From: Rhexocercosporidium sp. MPI-PUGE-AT-0058 | Taxonomy: Eukaryota; Ascomycota; Leotiomycetes; Helotiales | NCBI GenBank assembly: GCA_020746875.1 | Contig: JAGTJL010000002.1 | Span: 558,001-622,000 of the forward strand | DNA: 64,000 bases | Direction: 5' to 3' | Shown here: piece after piece, positions 44,424-55,317 of the stretch | Layout of the letters: the number at the start of each line of letters is the position of its first letter | How positions within the stretch are numbered: position 1 is the first letter of the stretch | Notes under the pieces: generated by a model | Told to the model about the DNA's origin: nothing | What the model saw: the letters and a program-made list of their open reading frames with translations, nothing else | Database searches by the model: none | Position numbers and translations under genes: made by a program

Positions 44424-45184
44424 TGTGACGGGATTGACATGAACTGTGATGAGGATGTGTAATGGTGATACAAATTTTCGGTGGGAAGCGAGGAACAGAT
44501 GATGTCAAGTCTTCGGAGCCGACGTCCAAAGTACAAAATATCGGGGATAGCGTCGAGGAGATGGATCTAGTGGCGCGTGATTAATATACGGCATAGGATT
44601 TCGCTTCAAAGGCATCGCCGTTCACCTCGATGACTTTGGCAGTGAGTGCACCACTTAGCGGGGCCGACATTGTACGACTTTTGGAACAATAAATGGTTTA
44701 TCCGCAAGGACTCGTCGGCATAATCTAATTTGGGGAGGTCTTCCAAAGAAAAAAATGCGGGCATATGAAACTGCACGATCTCGCATGGGGAAAGCCAGAG
44801 GACGCACTATATAAGTGAAGCAAACTTGTTGATGAGTTGGTCACAATATCTTACGCTGTTGAGCAACGGAATAAGAAGAGCAGAAGATGGGATCATGCCT
44901 CAGAATTGTGTTTGTATATCTTCATTTTGCTACTGAGGAAGTTAGACTCTCTGTGGTCAAGCCCTGGTGATGTATCTACTGTAGCTTTGCTCTTAGACTC
45001 GAGATCTGCTCGGACGCAGCTAACGAAATAGCAGAGCTTGCAGTATGTGCTTGCGACTGCTTTTGCACTTAAGGAAGGACTAGGGAATACCATTTTATGA
45101 TCCACCTTACTTGGCATGGAAATCAGAGGCTTCAAATGCTATTGCGCACTCATCGTCATTGTCTTTCAACACTTTCATTGCATG
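44424..45184. other. Intergenic region between BTB copies
   Basis: This holds the promoter of the intact BTB copy. Short overlapping frames (44837-45031, 44893-45135) show no domain. Confidence 0.45.
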
Positions 45185-45910
45185 TCAAACAACAAATCGC
45201 GAGGGTAATCCGAGTTGCAAAAAATCCACGGTACTTGCAGGTACATATTGCAGGGAGACTTTGGTCGTGTACTCGCGTAGAAGAAGACTGCCCACACAGG
45301 TGTTCTCGTAGATGTAATAAAAAGTGTGTGATGGAATGCCGCTTCCGGGAGATGTGAGTTTGAAGTGGATAGCACCAACAGCGGCATTTTGTAGCACCGG
45401 CATGCGGAATTTGTCTACCAGAACGCACAACTCCACTAGGCTCAAATCATCTTCGTATCCCATCCAGTATTCTTCCTCTTGACCATCGATAACGTCATGG
45501 CGAGCAAGACCTCCCGTGAGGATGAGCTTGTGAGAGTAAAGCCACTGCGTGAACAGCTTGAAGGCACGCTCGGTGGTATCCTCGAGTCGCTATGTTTGAG
45601 TCTTACCCGCAACAAAAGTGCTATTGAAGGCGGCCGTAAGGACTTCAGAGTGATGACACACAAACTCCTTATGGATCAGAAATTCCGTTGGCTTTGGACC
45701 TGGGCCGATGAGGAAAGTAGCAACAGACTACGAATCTCTTGTCAAGTCAGCATCTAAATTCCTCGAAATAAAGTCCTCGATTTCCAATGGTAAAAGAATA
45801 TTTAAGTGAGGAGATATCTGGATGCTTACGAGAAAGCAGCCAACTCTGTTTTCTGCTTCTTGCCAGGCTGCTCATCTCTTGGGGGGAGCGGCGCGACTTA
45901 GTCGCATCCG
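45185..45910 (-). pseudogene. BTB/POZ copy 5 of 5, interrupted by a stop
   Basis: The minus strand reads FLIGPGPKPTEFLIHKEFVC, HHSEVLTAAFNSTFVAGKTQT, then TAG at 45590-45592. In the same frame it continues RLEDTTERAFKLFTQWLYSH, ARHDVIDGQEEEYWMGYEDD and LSLVELCVLVDKFRMPVLQNA, through YYIYENTCVGSLL to a stop at 45185. The TAG replaces the Tyr found in the other copies (KTQTY). An exon 1 remnant with KKQKTELAAFS before a GTAAGC donor lies at about 45828-45910, but its upstream part is out of frame. Otherwise the copy is well preserved, so the inactivation is probably recent. Confidence 0.65.
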
Positions 45911-46682
45911 CAGAAGCTGACCTGTATTAGTCTGCCATGACGATCTGTTGTACAGGGAATCTGTACGAGATTATCTGTCAGGTTTCTAAGGCGCCATTTG
46001 GGGCAAAGAGTACTTACACGCACAGTATCGCGTGTTGTTGCAATGGTGCTGAGGAATTGTTGAGATGGCAATGGGGAAAAGTTGGAAAACGTCAAGTTGA
46101 AGTTGAAGTCGAATCTAGAAATGCAGTTTCGCTACTCGATTCAGCCCTCATCATTCACCCATGATGCTCTCTTAAGGGAGCTTCTCAATTCAGATTTACC
46201 GTGAAATTCTGTACGATTGCAAGAGCTCTAAAGAAATATTCTACGGCAAGCCCTGATGCTTAAAGAAGAGCATCAGGAAGCCTCAGCATTATACACTATA
46301 TGCCATTTCTGCGCCTCTCTGATTACCTCGGCAGGTCGTTTTTGAACTTCTTGAATACCTACCTGAAGACATTCCCAATATTCTCAACACTTTAAAGAGC
46401 GTAATGAAGTGAATCAAATGAGGGAGAAAATAGCAGATGCATAATTTAAATTGAGTAGATGAAACTCAGGAGACGCTGTCTATGAACACGCTCATGAAAA
46501 TCGCGAGCAGAGACAAAAATGCAGTAAATACACCCAAACATCCCAATCCGCTCATGAAAATCGTGGAAACTCAAAAATGCAATAAATATACCCAATTATG
46601 GCATCACTCACCAAAATACACACCTCAAAACTCCCCCTTCCCCAGCAAAAACTCCCAGTCTCACTCAGGTTCCTCCACCCTA
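45911..46682. other. Intergenic region
   Basis: No supported gene. A locally repeated phrase (CTCATGAAAATCG at about 46490 and 46551, with AAAATGCA(A/G)TAAATA after each) forms a small imperfect direct repeat of about 60 bp. Confidence 0.45.
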
Positions 46683-47391
46683 TCACGGTCTGCGATAATA
46701 CTCCTTCCTCCTCCCGCCATCCTCAATAACGACCCTCTCCCTCTCCGTAACCCTCCCGCTACTCCTTGGATTCGTCTCATACGTAATACTCCTACTTCTC
46801 CTCCTCTGTATCTCCTCCTGCATCGGAGGCGGAGATTCCATATGCCCACTCCCATGCACATATCTAAACGTCTCCAACTCCTCCCTCGGCTTCTCTACCG
46901 GCGGCAACCGCACCCTCTCCCTCTCCCGCTCGATATACACCTCCTCCCCGCCACGGCTCCCATGACGGCTCTTCCTCTGCGTGCTAACGCTGATTCGGCT
47001 TCCGCGCGGGCTGGCCCGCCGAATATCTTCTTCTACGCTGACGAGCTCGATGCGCGCGGGTGAGGGGGGTGAGGGGACAGGTGCGAGCGGTGGTGGAGAG
47101 GGTGATGGCGCGGGTTTGATCACGACGGGTGGTGGTGTGGGAGGTGCGGAGATGTATTGTTGGGTTGGGCGGGAGGTTATGATTGTTTCACTCACAACGC
47201 GGCTGCGGCGGCGGCGGTGCCTGCGGTTGGCGAAGACGACGTCTTCTTCCCAGTCGGGGCGGCGTGCTGAGGGGAGAAGAAGTCAGTATAGAATTAGAGA
47301 AAACCATTTGTTCTGTACTCCGTCTGAGGCTGTCGCGGCCAATTGATAGAAGGAATGATTGGGGATCGAGGTACTTACAAAAAAGACACAT
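46683..47391 (-). CDS. Small Arg/Pro-rich protein, conserved-looking, function unknown
   Basis: Exon 1 is only 13 bases (47391-47379, encoding MCLF plus one base) and joins exon 2 (47221-46683) across a 157-bp intron to give 183 residues. The N-terminus becomes MCLFWHRRRRSRVVSETIIT. The middle is a Pro-rich run with RIELVSVEEDIRRASPRGSR, and the C-terminus is basic and Tyr-containing (TYETNPRSSGRVTERERVVI, then RRKEYYRRP). From memory similar C-termini occur in uncharacterised ascomycete proteins. An alternative acceptor at 47268 gives a nicer-looking acidic start (RRPDWEEDVVFANR) but runs out of frame, so the 47222 acceptor is preferred. No domain or localisation signal beyond high charge. 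Confidence 0.6.
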
Positions 47392-48513
47392 TTCTGCAAT
47401 CGCTGTATAGTATAATCGCAGGTGTGTTTCGCTGAAAGTTCTTTTGACGACACTCAATCGCAAGAGGTGTATTATCGTTGGTGTGATGGTTGTACAGATG
47501 CCAAAGTACCATGGAACAGCGAGTACTGGCACACAGTAATCAAGCAAATCAATTCAAATGAAATGAAATGAGTGAGCACACAAGCAAGCAGAAGAAGCGC
47601 AAAGAATCAAACTGCGAGAGGAAAGGCAGCGCTATAATATAAGAAGAACGCGTGCAATGCAATGCAATAATACTACGGCTCAACGTGATACGATACAAGC
47701 CCGGCAACGCCGTCAAGAAAAGAAAGAAGCAGAAAGTATCGCAGGGCGAACCACGCGTTGCAAGTGGTGGAGGGGGAGGTGGAGGGGGGTTGGGCTCACA
47801 TGCCCGCCCGCCGACAACCCACCCTGCGCTGCGACCCTGCCACGATGACGATTAGGTGATGGCGGGGGTTTTCCTTGGTGTTGTGATTGAGGAAAATCAA
47901 GGCCAGGGATTTGACAATTGCCAACTTCTTTTGTCTCCGGCAGATGCAGGGTTGCAGGCTGATCGTTGGGCGATTGGGCACAGCCGGCTGGAACTGGCTG
48001 GAATTGGAACTGGGCATGGAACTGGGACCGAGCTGGGTGAGGCGGGGGGCAAGGGTCCAAGGATGCGCTGATGTCCTGGTCAATACAACCTTGGCGATAT
48101 ACACGTGATACTGTAGACAAAATAGGGGGGACTAGCGAGATTTCGGTAAGGTGTTTGGACTGGGATAAGGCGAGAGTGAGGCGAGCGTGGAAGATTGGTG
48201 GACAGACATCACGCAGGAGTGCGTGGGATATGGCGAGAAGAAGCATTTATCAAGCAGACGAACCACTCGTATTGGGAATGGGATCTACTTGTCCTCTCCT
48301 CCCCTCATCAATCCAACTCTCTTTCCATCCTTATTCCTCTGATCATTCTCTACTTCCGCCGCCTGCAGCCTCAAATTCAAGATGATGATCCCTTCTGAAG
48401 ATCAGTCCATCCGACGATCTCAGCCTTGCAACAGTCTATTTATCCACCTGCCTTCCCGAAGACAATCTCCGTGGCGATCTCAGCCTTGCAACTATCTGTT
48501 CACCCGCCTCTTA
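47392..48513. other. Intergenic region
   Basis: This is the upstream region of the Arg/Pro-rich gene and the 3' side of the F-box gene. It is locally G-rich (47760-47800) with overlapping low-complexity frames only. Confidence 0.5.
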
Positions 48514-51500
48514 TCACTGTATCTCCAGATCTATCCGAGCAATGCCAGTCAGTTCCCCCACAAAGTCTCTATATGACCGCCTCGTCCAAGTCTCCGTGTG
48601 ATATCGTATCTCACTGCCCTGTGGATCCAAGATCACAGCCTCGACTGTCTCCTTCTCTGGCGCCCTGCATCTCTTTGTGGAACGCCGAGGCGGTAAATTC
48701 GCCATCAAGACGTCCCCTTCAGAATCATAATGGGTCGGTCGCTTTTGAGAACTTTGGACTGAACCTGAGCCGTCAAACTGACCAGGCTGGAAAGAGGGTT
48801 GCGAAGTCTCTGGGGCATCAGTCATTTCAATGTCCCCACCAGACTCGTCGCTTTCAATTTCACGAATTGTGCCATCCCGAACAACCATAAGTCTTTGTAC
48901 CCCCTGGATCTGGCCATCGTCAAGCTTCCAAACGGTAGCAGTTCCCGACTTACTGAATGCCCAGACCGTTATATGTGGCCCAGAATCGATGGCCAGATCG
49001 ACGAGACCCTTACAAGTGCCGATCATCTGGCCTCGGATTTTGACAGGCCACGCGCTTCTGGGGAGGATACCAGGGGCAGGGGCTGGGGAATGGTCAAGCC
49101 ATTGCTGCAGCCCATCTTCAGGCCACCAGTTCATCCACTCTTCGCTGGGCTTTGCCTCGCTGGAGGAGGATGCGTTCAGCCAGCTGGCAGTGGATGAAGC
49201 TTGTTTGGTTTGACTCGCCCCAAAGATATCGGTGGGGACGGAAAAAAACCAAATACTTTGCTCGGGTCCAGTGCCAAAGGCTGCACAGACCCTCACTCCA
49301 TGACTGAGATCCGATCCAGCGGCATATGCAACGGGACTCGATGATTCCGTAGTCGATGACCCAGTTACTGATTCGGATTCCGGACAATGGAACCATATTT
49401 TTCGTAGTAACTTAGTTGGACCACCTACCGGCGCATCACTGCCCAGGCAGAGTAGCCCAGACGCTGGATCAGTAAACAATATGTGGTAACCCTATGGTAT
49501 AAATAAGCCTTCAAATGCAAAGAAGCACACAGGACCTCGAATTGGCCACTTACGTCGCTCAAAGGTATAGCTCGATAATGATCGGAGCAATCCATCCGCC
49601 CGATTAGCGAACTTCGACTTGCGTCGATCCGAAGTCGTGTCAAGATTCCTTGGGCAGTTCCAGGCACATGGCCAGTAACATCTTCTGGATAATCAAAGTG
49701 GCTCAAACCCCACCCAAATCTCTCCCAGAATGGACTGGTCCTAGCTCGATGACCGAAAGCTTTTGAAGACATTGATGGTCGCTCGTTTGGGCGGCCAGCG
49801 CTACTAATAAGACGAAGTTTCTTAGCCGAATCAACACTCTTTCGGGGTGGCAAGAAAAACAAATAGTCGCTGGGTGCTGTAAGCGGAAACCATCTATTCA
49901 AATCCTGACCGGTAAGAGCATCTACCCAGTGCAATTCGAGTCCCGAAGAACATCCGAAAGCAACACATCGTCTCTGAGGGCAAACGGCGACAGATCTGGG
50001 TGGATCGTCCTCGGAACAGAGGTTTCGGTATATGGAGCGAGGACCATTCTCTACTGGCATAGAGTTATTGCTATGTTCTGGGCTCATTTGAGGACTTTGC
50101 TGCCCAAGATAATATCTGTTGGGTATATCACCCTGGAAAACATCTTGACAGGCCGGCTCATCCCACTTGAATAGTAAGTAAATATCCCAACAGAATACTA
50201 GAACATTGAACTCACTTTGTATAACAACGAAGAATCGGAATCTCGATGTCTAAATTTTCTCTGTTCGTTCGTTGTGGTTTTCGAAGGAGATGGTGGCGTA
50301 GAATATTGATTCAGAACAGTACTTTCACATACTAAGCCCATTCGCCCATCAAGCAAAATGGCTATGGCATAACGCTGAGATGAAGTATTCATGCTGCAAG
50401 CTAAGACTCTTCTGGGGCAAATAATGCTTGTTACAGGGCGTAGAAAACCTGGGCACCCAGTGGAGCCACCAGAATGGTGAGAACGGTTCAGCTCATATAC
50501 GTAGACCATACAACCGTTTGCCGCCATGAGGAACCTACCACAAGTGCTGACCGTAAATGTAGTGCTGGACAGATCCGGGCAGGGGTAATGCACCTCGACT
50601 TCTGTGAAATCGATTGAGGAGATGTGGCAAAGCGCTGGGTTGGTTCTGGACAATTGCGAGACGTCGGGTCCTAAGGCACATTCTCGGGCGATCCGTTTGC
50701 TCATATGCCATTCTGGACTCATGGTTCGGAACCCGCTGGGAACATTGGTACTATCCTGTATTCCGTCCGAATATCCCATCCGGCGGAGCATTGTGACGAG
50801 TAATTGACAGTTTAGAGAGCTGCTGAACCACAAACGGCAGGTATGTCGAGCTGAGTTGAAATCGGCTGGTGCGAGGCGGCTATAGATTTGCTGTATGATC
50901 TCGGTAGGTAATCGTGCTATACTTGTCAATCCCATCCCTTCACGCTTATCTGCGGACATTCCTAACTTACATGCGGCAACTGGGCGGGGTATGGAATCCC
51001 AATGAGGAGGATCTGACCATGGGGAAGATGATTTGACAGCCATATACTCCAGGTGATCGATTTTGAGGTTCGGTTGAGTACTTTTGTCGGATGGAAATGT
51101 CGGCGCAGGAAACAGTGGTCGACAATCGCTGAAAGCTGTAGCGATCGCATGTTCTGGCTGAATCTCAGAACTTCCCGGTGCCATGTCCAATGACCTTCTG
51201 ACCGCCGTGTGAACCTGCGCAGATATGTTCCTCTCTCCACCAAGGACTTCCGAAACAGAGCTACATATTGGAGCATGAGGGCAAGGTTCGAGAAACTCAT
51301 CGTCTAGGGCTGCACGAGGGTCGTTGGGGTTTTCGAAGAGGGTACTGCTGCGGCTAAGAGTCCGCTTCTGCATGCGTGCCTCACTGTTGATGACAGAATG
51401 TGATAATGGCCTGCATTTTACGCTTGTGAGACGGGCTTGCTTGCCTTTTCCCATTTCGGCTTCTACACCATCAAGCCCAGCAACCTCCCCAACAGCGGCG

Positions 51501-51634
51501 TTTCCAAGAGTCATGAAATGGCTCGAGGCTGGCTCGAAAATCGAAGTGACCAATGCCGGGCATTCGGGACCAGTAGACAAAGTAGCCTTATCTGGGTCGG
51601 CGATTTCTCTTGAGAGGAGAATCTGTGAAGACAT
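48514..51634 (-). CDS. F-box domain protein
   Basis: Three exons (51634-50216, 50165-49554, 49491-48514) are all in phase and encode 1002 residues. An F-box lies at about residues 239-275 ([35 protein letters not shown]). The preceding 235 residues are Ser/Pro-rich and disordered. The long C-terminal part contains beta-propeller-like pieces ([60 protein letters not shown]), suggesting a degenerate WD-type substrate-binding region. F-box proteins connect substrates to SCF ubiquitin ligases through Skp1. The architecture matches, from memory, a conserved ascomycete F-box family without a characterised substrate. The start at 51634 is the first ATG of the open frame. Confidence 0.82.
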
Positions 51635-51917
51635 CACTGGATGGAAGGATGTCTCATTGTCCTGAAAAACGGCTCAGGACATTTGAGGGGCTAAAATGGA
51701 TGTGTTAGGAGGATCGGATGTAAAAAAGGATACTGGTAGTGAATGATGTTTTGGGCAGAATGGAATGAAGCGGTCGAGAAGTGATAGAACAAGAAAAGGC
51801 TTGCAATTTCAAGAAGGGGCTATGGGTATATGTGCTAGTACAGAAACAATACAGGAAGGTGTTACCCTTATCGTCCCCTTCGAAACGCCGTCAATGCCGC
51901 GACCCCAAATAATAGAA

Positions 51918-54606
51918 TTATACATTTGCGTCTCCATTATCTCGCCAGATATGTGTGTCTCCAAGACTCACAGAGCTTGCTGCGCTGTCTTCTCTGGCGA
52001 TCTCAGCTTCAGGAACCTCTCCATTTGATTGATTCGAATCGGATCCATTGTCGACCCAAAGTTTCTCCAATCTGCGAATTATCAAGTCAGTAAAGGACTC
52101 GGAAAGATAGTACTGCGAAAACTTACGGCCCCACCAAACTTGGATTTATGAATTTCAATCCCTGTTCTCTTTGTTCATCGATGGTCGTGCTCGCTCGCCG
52201 AGCAAATCCTGGCGGGCGATTGATGCCAATATTTTCGCCTGCAATATTAACCTCAACACTGCTGTCTCTTCGAATAGACCTGAGAGCGATAAACTTCATC
52301 AAAGGTTCGTAAGTCCGCCCAAAATAATAGCTGTACCATATCGTAAATGGAATTAATGGAACAACGAGTGCCGCTGGCGTCAAGGCCGATTTCAAGGCGA
52401 TGATTCCAGCCATGACGACCTGGAATACCCCTAGGCCGAGCATGATTCGATAGCAGATCATGGGCCATGCCCCGCCGGTGGCGTGCTGTGGATGATCCAT
52501 TGCGTAGAGCAATTGGTACTTGTAGGTGTAATATCCAAAGACGAAATAAATGAAGCCGAAGAAAAGAACCATGTACCCGGCAGGCTGTACGCTATATACC
52601 ATGCACAGGATATAAACAAGAATAGCGGTAGGAAGATAGAAGCCATACTTGAATATCGGAGGCTCAACCAGCTCTGCAAAATCTCGTGGTGTTTTCGACC
52701 CCATTCGCATGATTGGGTAGAGTGTGACACTGCCGAACTCCAGCAATCTGAAAGGGAGGAGCCCCACAGCCTGGAGGAGAATGAAGTTCACGTAGAAAAT
52801 TGCGAACGCTTGAACTGACGCTGCCAGCTTGTACGCAATCTTTGTTGTGTCCTTCAGGGACTCTTGAAGCATAGGCCAGAATTTGCTTGCAGTCCCGAAA
52901 GCTGTAAATACCAGGAAGACGTTGAAGAATGTGAAGAAGAAATTCTTCGATATGACGGAAAGTTCAACATCGCCTTGGGATATCATCCCTTGGTAATTCG
53001 CCAGATAATCGTATAAGAACGGGACCGCAATATTGAGCAGGGAGACAACCAAGGTCGGTAAACCCGTCTGAACCAATGCTTTGATAATTTCATGACGTTC
53101 GAGTAAGCCCGCAAGTTGTGGCCAAACCTGTTGAATGGAACAAAGATCTACCAGACCAGCAAGAGCAACGACCGGAACAAGCCAGAAGATTGTCAGAACA
53201 ATAATGAAAGCTGTGATTGTCCACGACCGAATCATACGGCGCGAGCGTGGTAAGTAAGTGTTTGGCCAGACAACATCTGTTGGAGCCGGGGCCAGTTTGG
53301 CCAACAGTTGCATCGGTGAAGGGTCCAAAAGGGCTTGGACGGCCATTTGACAAGCTGGTATCGAGTCCATAGTAACAAAGGCAAGAGGTGTCGGTGTGTA
53401 AAACTTCTTTCTTGCGGCGGCAATTTTGTCATCCATCTTGCGCAGTTGCTCTTCGTAGTAATCAATAGCGTCAATCTTCCTACTCTGCATGTTCAGGAAC
53501 CCATACCAGATCCTAGTTGTTGGGCGAGGTTTCTCATAGGCAGTCACATGGCTGGCTCCCATCAGATTGTCACCCTCGTTGCTATTGGTTTCTTCGCCGT
53601 CATTGGCGGTACTTGAGCTTAACGGTTCTGGGGCCCGAATGGTTTTGGTCCGGCTCCTTCCTAGGTGCACTGCCCATGCTTCCTCCAGCCTTCGTAGGAT
53701 GTAGGCTCTATCTTCCACCATTTTGTCTAATTTCTTCCAGTCACGACAGAGTGTCACACTCTCAACCTTGCCAATCTCCAGCTTCTCCAGGAACTCCTTG
53801 ATTTCGTTCTCTGATCGCAACTCAGGTGGAATGCCCGATAGCTTGATTGTTCGGTCGGTAATTGTGGACTGGCTCCCGAGATAGTCCTGGCGAACCTGTA
53901 TTATTCTCCGAGTTTCAGTGGTCATGAAGTAGATAGCAAGAGCCGTGAAGAAGTAGGTGAAGAACAGGTATGCCCATAAGTAGCTAGCGTCGAGGGGCGT
54001 CTTCTTATCGCCCTTCCCCATCGCCATAGTATCCTGATCATAGCTCCAATTATCCGTCGCAAAAATGGTCTGAAACATCGCATTCGGTCCATTCGGATTG
54101 TCAGAATTGCCTGGAGTGGGAAGGTAATCGAAATGGTAGTTGATGGGGGCGAGTACGATGCATGCGATGAGGAACATCGTTCCGAACAGTCTTATCGACA
54201 TCTTGAAGAATGCAAGAAACTTCGAAGGTTAGCAGAGCTTTCGAACATCAACAGAGTGCTCGCAGACGTACCACATAAGCATCAAGACCCGCTGAAGCAA
54301 GCACTTCTTGTTCCGTCACTTTGTACAACACAGGCATCCATCCAAAGAAGCTGTCTGGGAGCTCGGGCAGATCTGCAGCAGCATCGGCTTGCCTCTTGCG
54401 TGCAGCATAGAGGCTCTTCCATCTTGGACGAAGAAACTACAACTGTCAGTACGTTGTAGAAAGCTGCTTTCATTCTGGGAAGAGCTCACGCAGAAGCCTA
54501 AGAAGGCTGATGAGCCCAAAGCGAGAGAGAGGACGAGTTGCACATAGATTTGTTTCTGGCCGTTACTCGGGTCTGTAGGGTCCTTCACAGTGCATATTTT
54601 TGCCAT
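51918..54606 (-). CDS. CSC1/OSCA-family stress-gated cation channel (RSN1-like)
   Basis: Four exons (54606-54490, 54436-54272, 54219-52127, 52071-51918) in phase give 842 residues. The first transmembrane helix is in exon 1 (IYVQLVLSLALGSSAFLGF), followed by the family's LPDSFFGWMPVLYKV motif and GLDAYV before the second helix (FLAFFKMSIRLFGTMFLIA). The cytosolic part has the RNA-recognition-like motif TIKLSGIPPELRSENEIKEF and the AFVTMDS strand. The core pore domain follows with many helices (LVVSLLNIAVPFLYDYL, FFFTFFNVFLVFTAFG, IYFVFGYYTYKYQLLYAMD). These are the anoctamin-like proteins of plants and fungi that pass cations on osmotic or mechanical stress. The C-terminal exon adds a Ser/Asp-rich tail. 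The start is 711 bp from the divergent Pch2 gene. Confidence 0.92.
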
Positions 54607-55317
54607 CGTTGACGGTGCTCGAGGATAATGGATGGCGGAGTGTTGTTTACGGCTTGAAGCTTCATGAGATACTCCTTCTGACGCTCGATGACGCTGTGCC
54701 TATTCACGCGGTGCCACCAAAGCCTTGATGCCCGTCTTGGCAAACAGGGGTGCAGATCGTAAAAGTGTGACTTTCAGCCCAGCGAAGATGCAAGAGTTCA
54801 GCAACGAGAAGTACGTCCAAAGCATTGTCAAACACTCGGCATATTTGACTCGTAAGGCATGGATAGATCAAAAATATTGATCTTGGCTGAATACATCTCC
54901 TCCGGACCCGACCAAGAACCTCCAAGTCGAAGTGAGATTGATAATCTTTGACTGATCACGTGATAATATGCAGCAGTCTTAGATACTTCAACAGGGACTT
55001 TCACTCAAGCCGTGTTTCTTTCCAAAAATCCTATCGAAAGAGGAAGAGATTGCAACAATATAAACATTATGTCAGCCTCACCCACCTGGACAAACTTCCC
55101 AGTATTTCAGCAGCTTCATAGGTAGGTAACAACTTGCTGGCAAACGTTCTCGCAGTTCCATTGTCAACACCTCGCTTAACGGTTCCCCTAGCGGCTTCCG
55201 CCCAGTCCAGTCCATTGCTCTTTCCTTTCCTAGTGGACCTTGGGGGCTCAACTGCATTACCCAAAAGTTTCTTCCATCCTTCTTTGATGTCATTCTCATC
55301 GCCATCGCCATCCATCA
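54607..55317. promoter_or_regulatory. Divergent promoter region, CSC1-like / Pch2-like
   Basis: This 711-bp stretch separates the starts of two divergent genes and must contain both promoters. No defined factor site could be assigned. The open frames inside it (for example 55067-55318 minus) are antisense and featureless. Confidence 0.5.

Noticed and set aside
38860..45910. Repeat-induced point mutation as the single cause of the BTB lesions
   Set aside because: Only some stops fit C-to-T or G-to-A change; the Tyr-to-TAG at 45590 and the one-base shifts do not.
53090..53474. Minus-strand frames of 80-87 codons within the channel gene
   Set aside because: They are alternative frames of the CSC1-like coding exon, which has clear transmembrane homology in the main frame.
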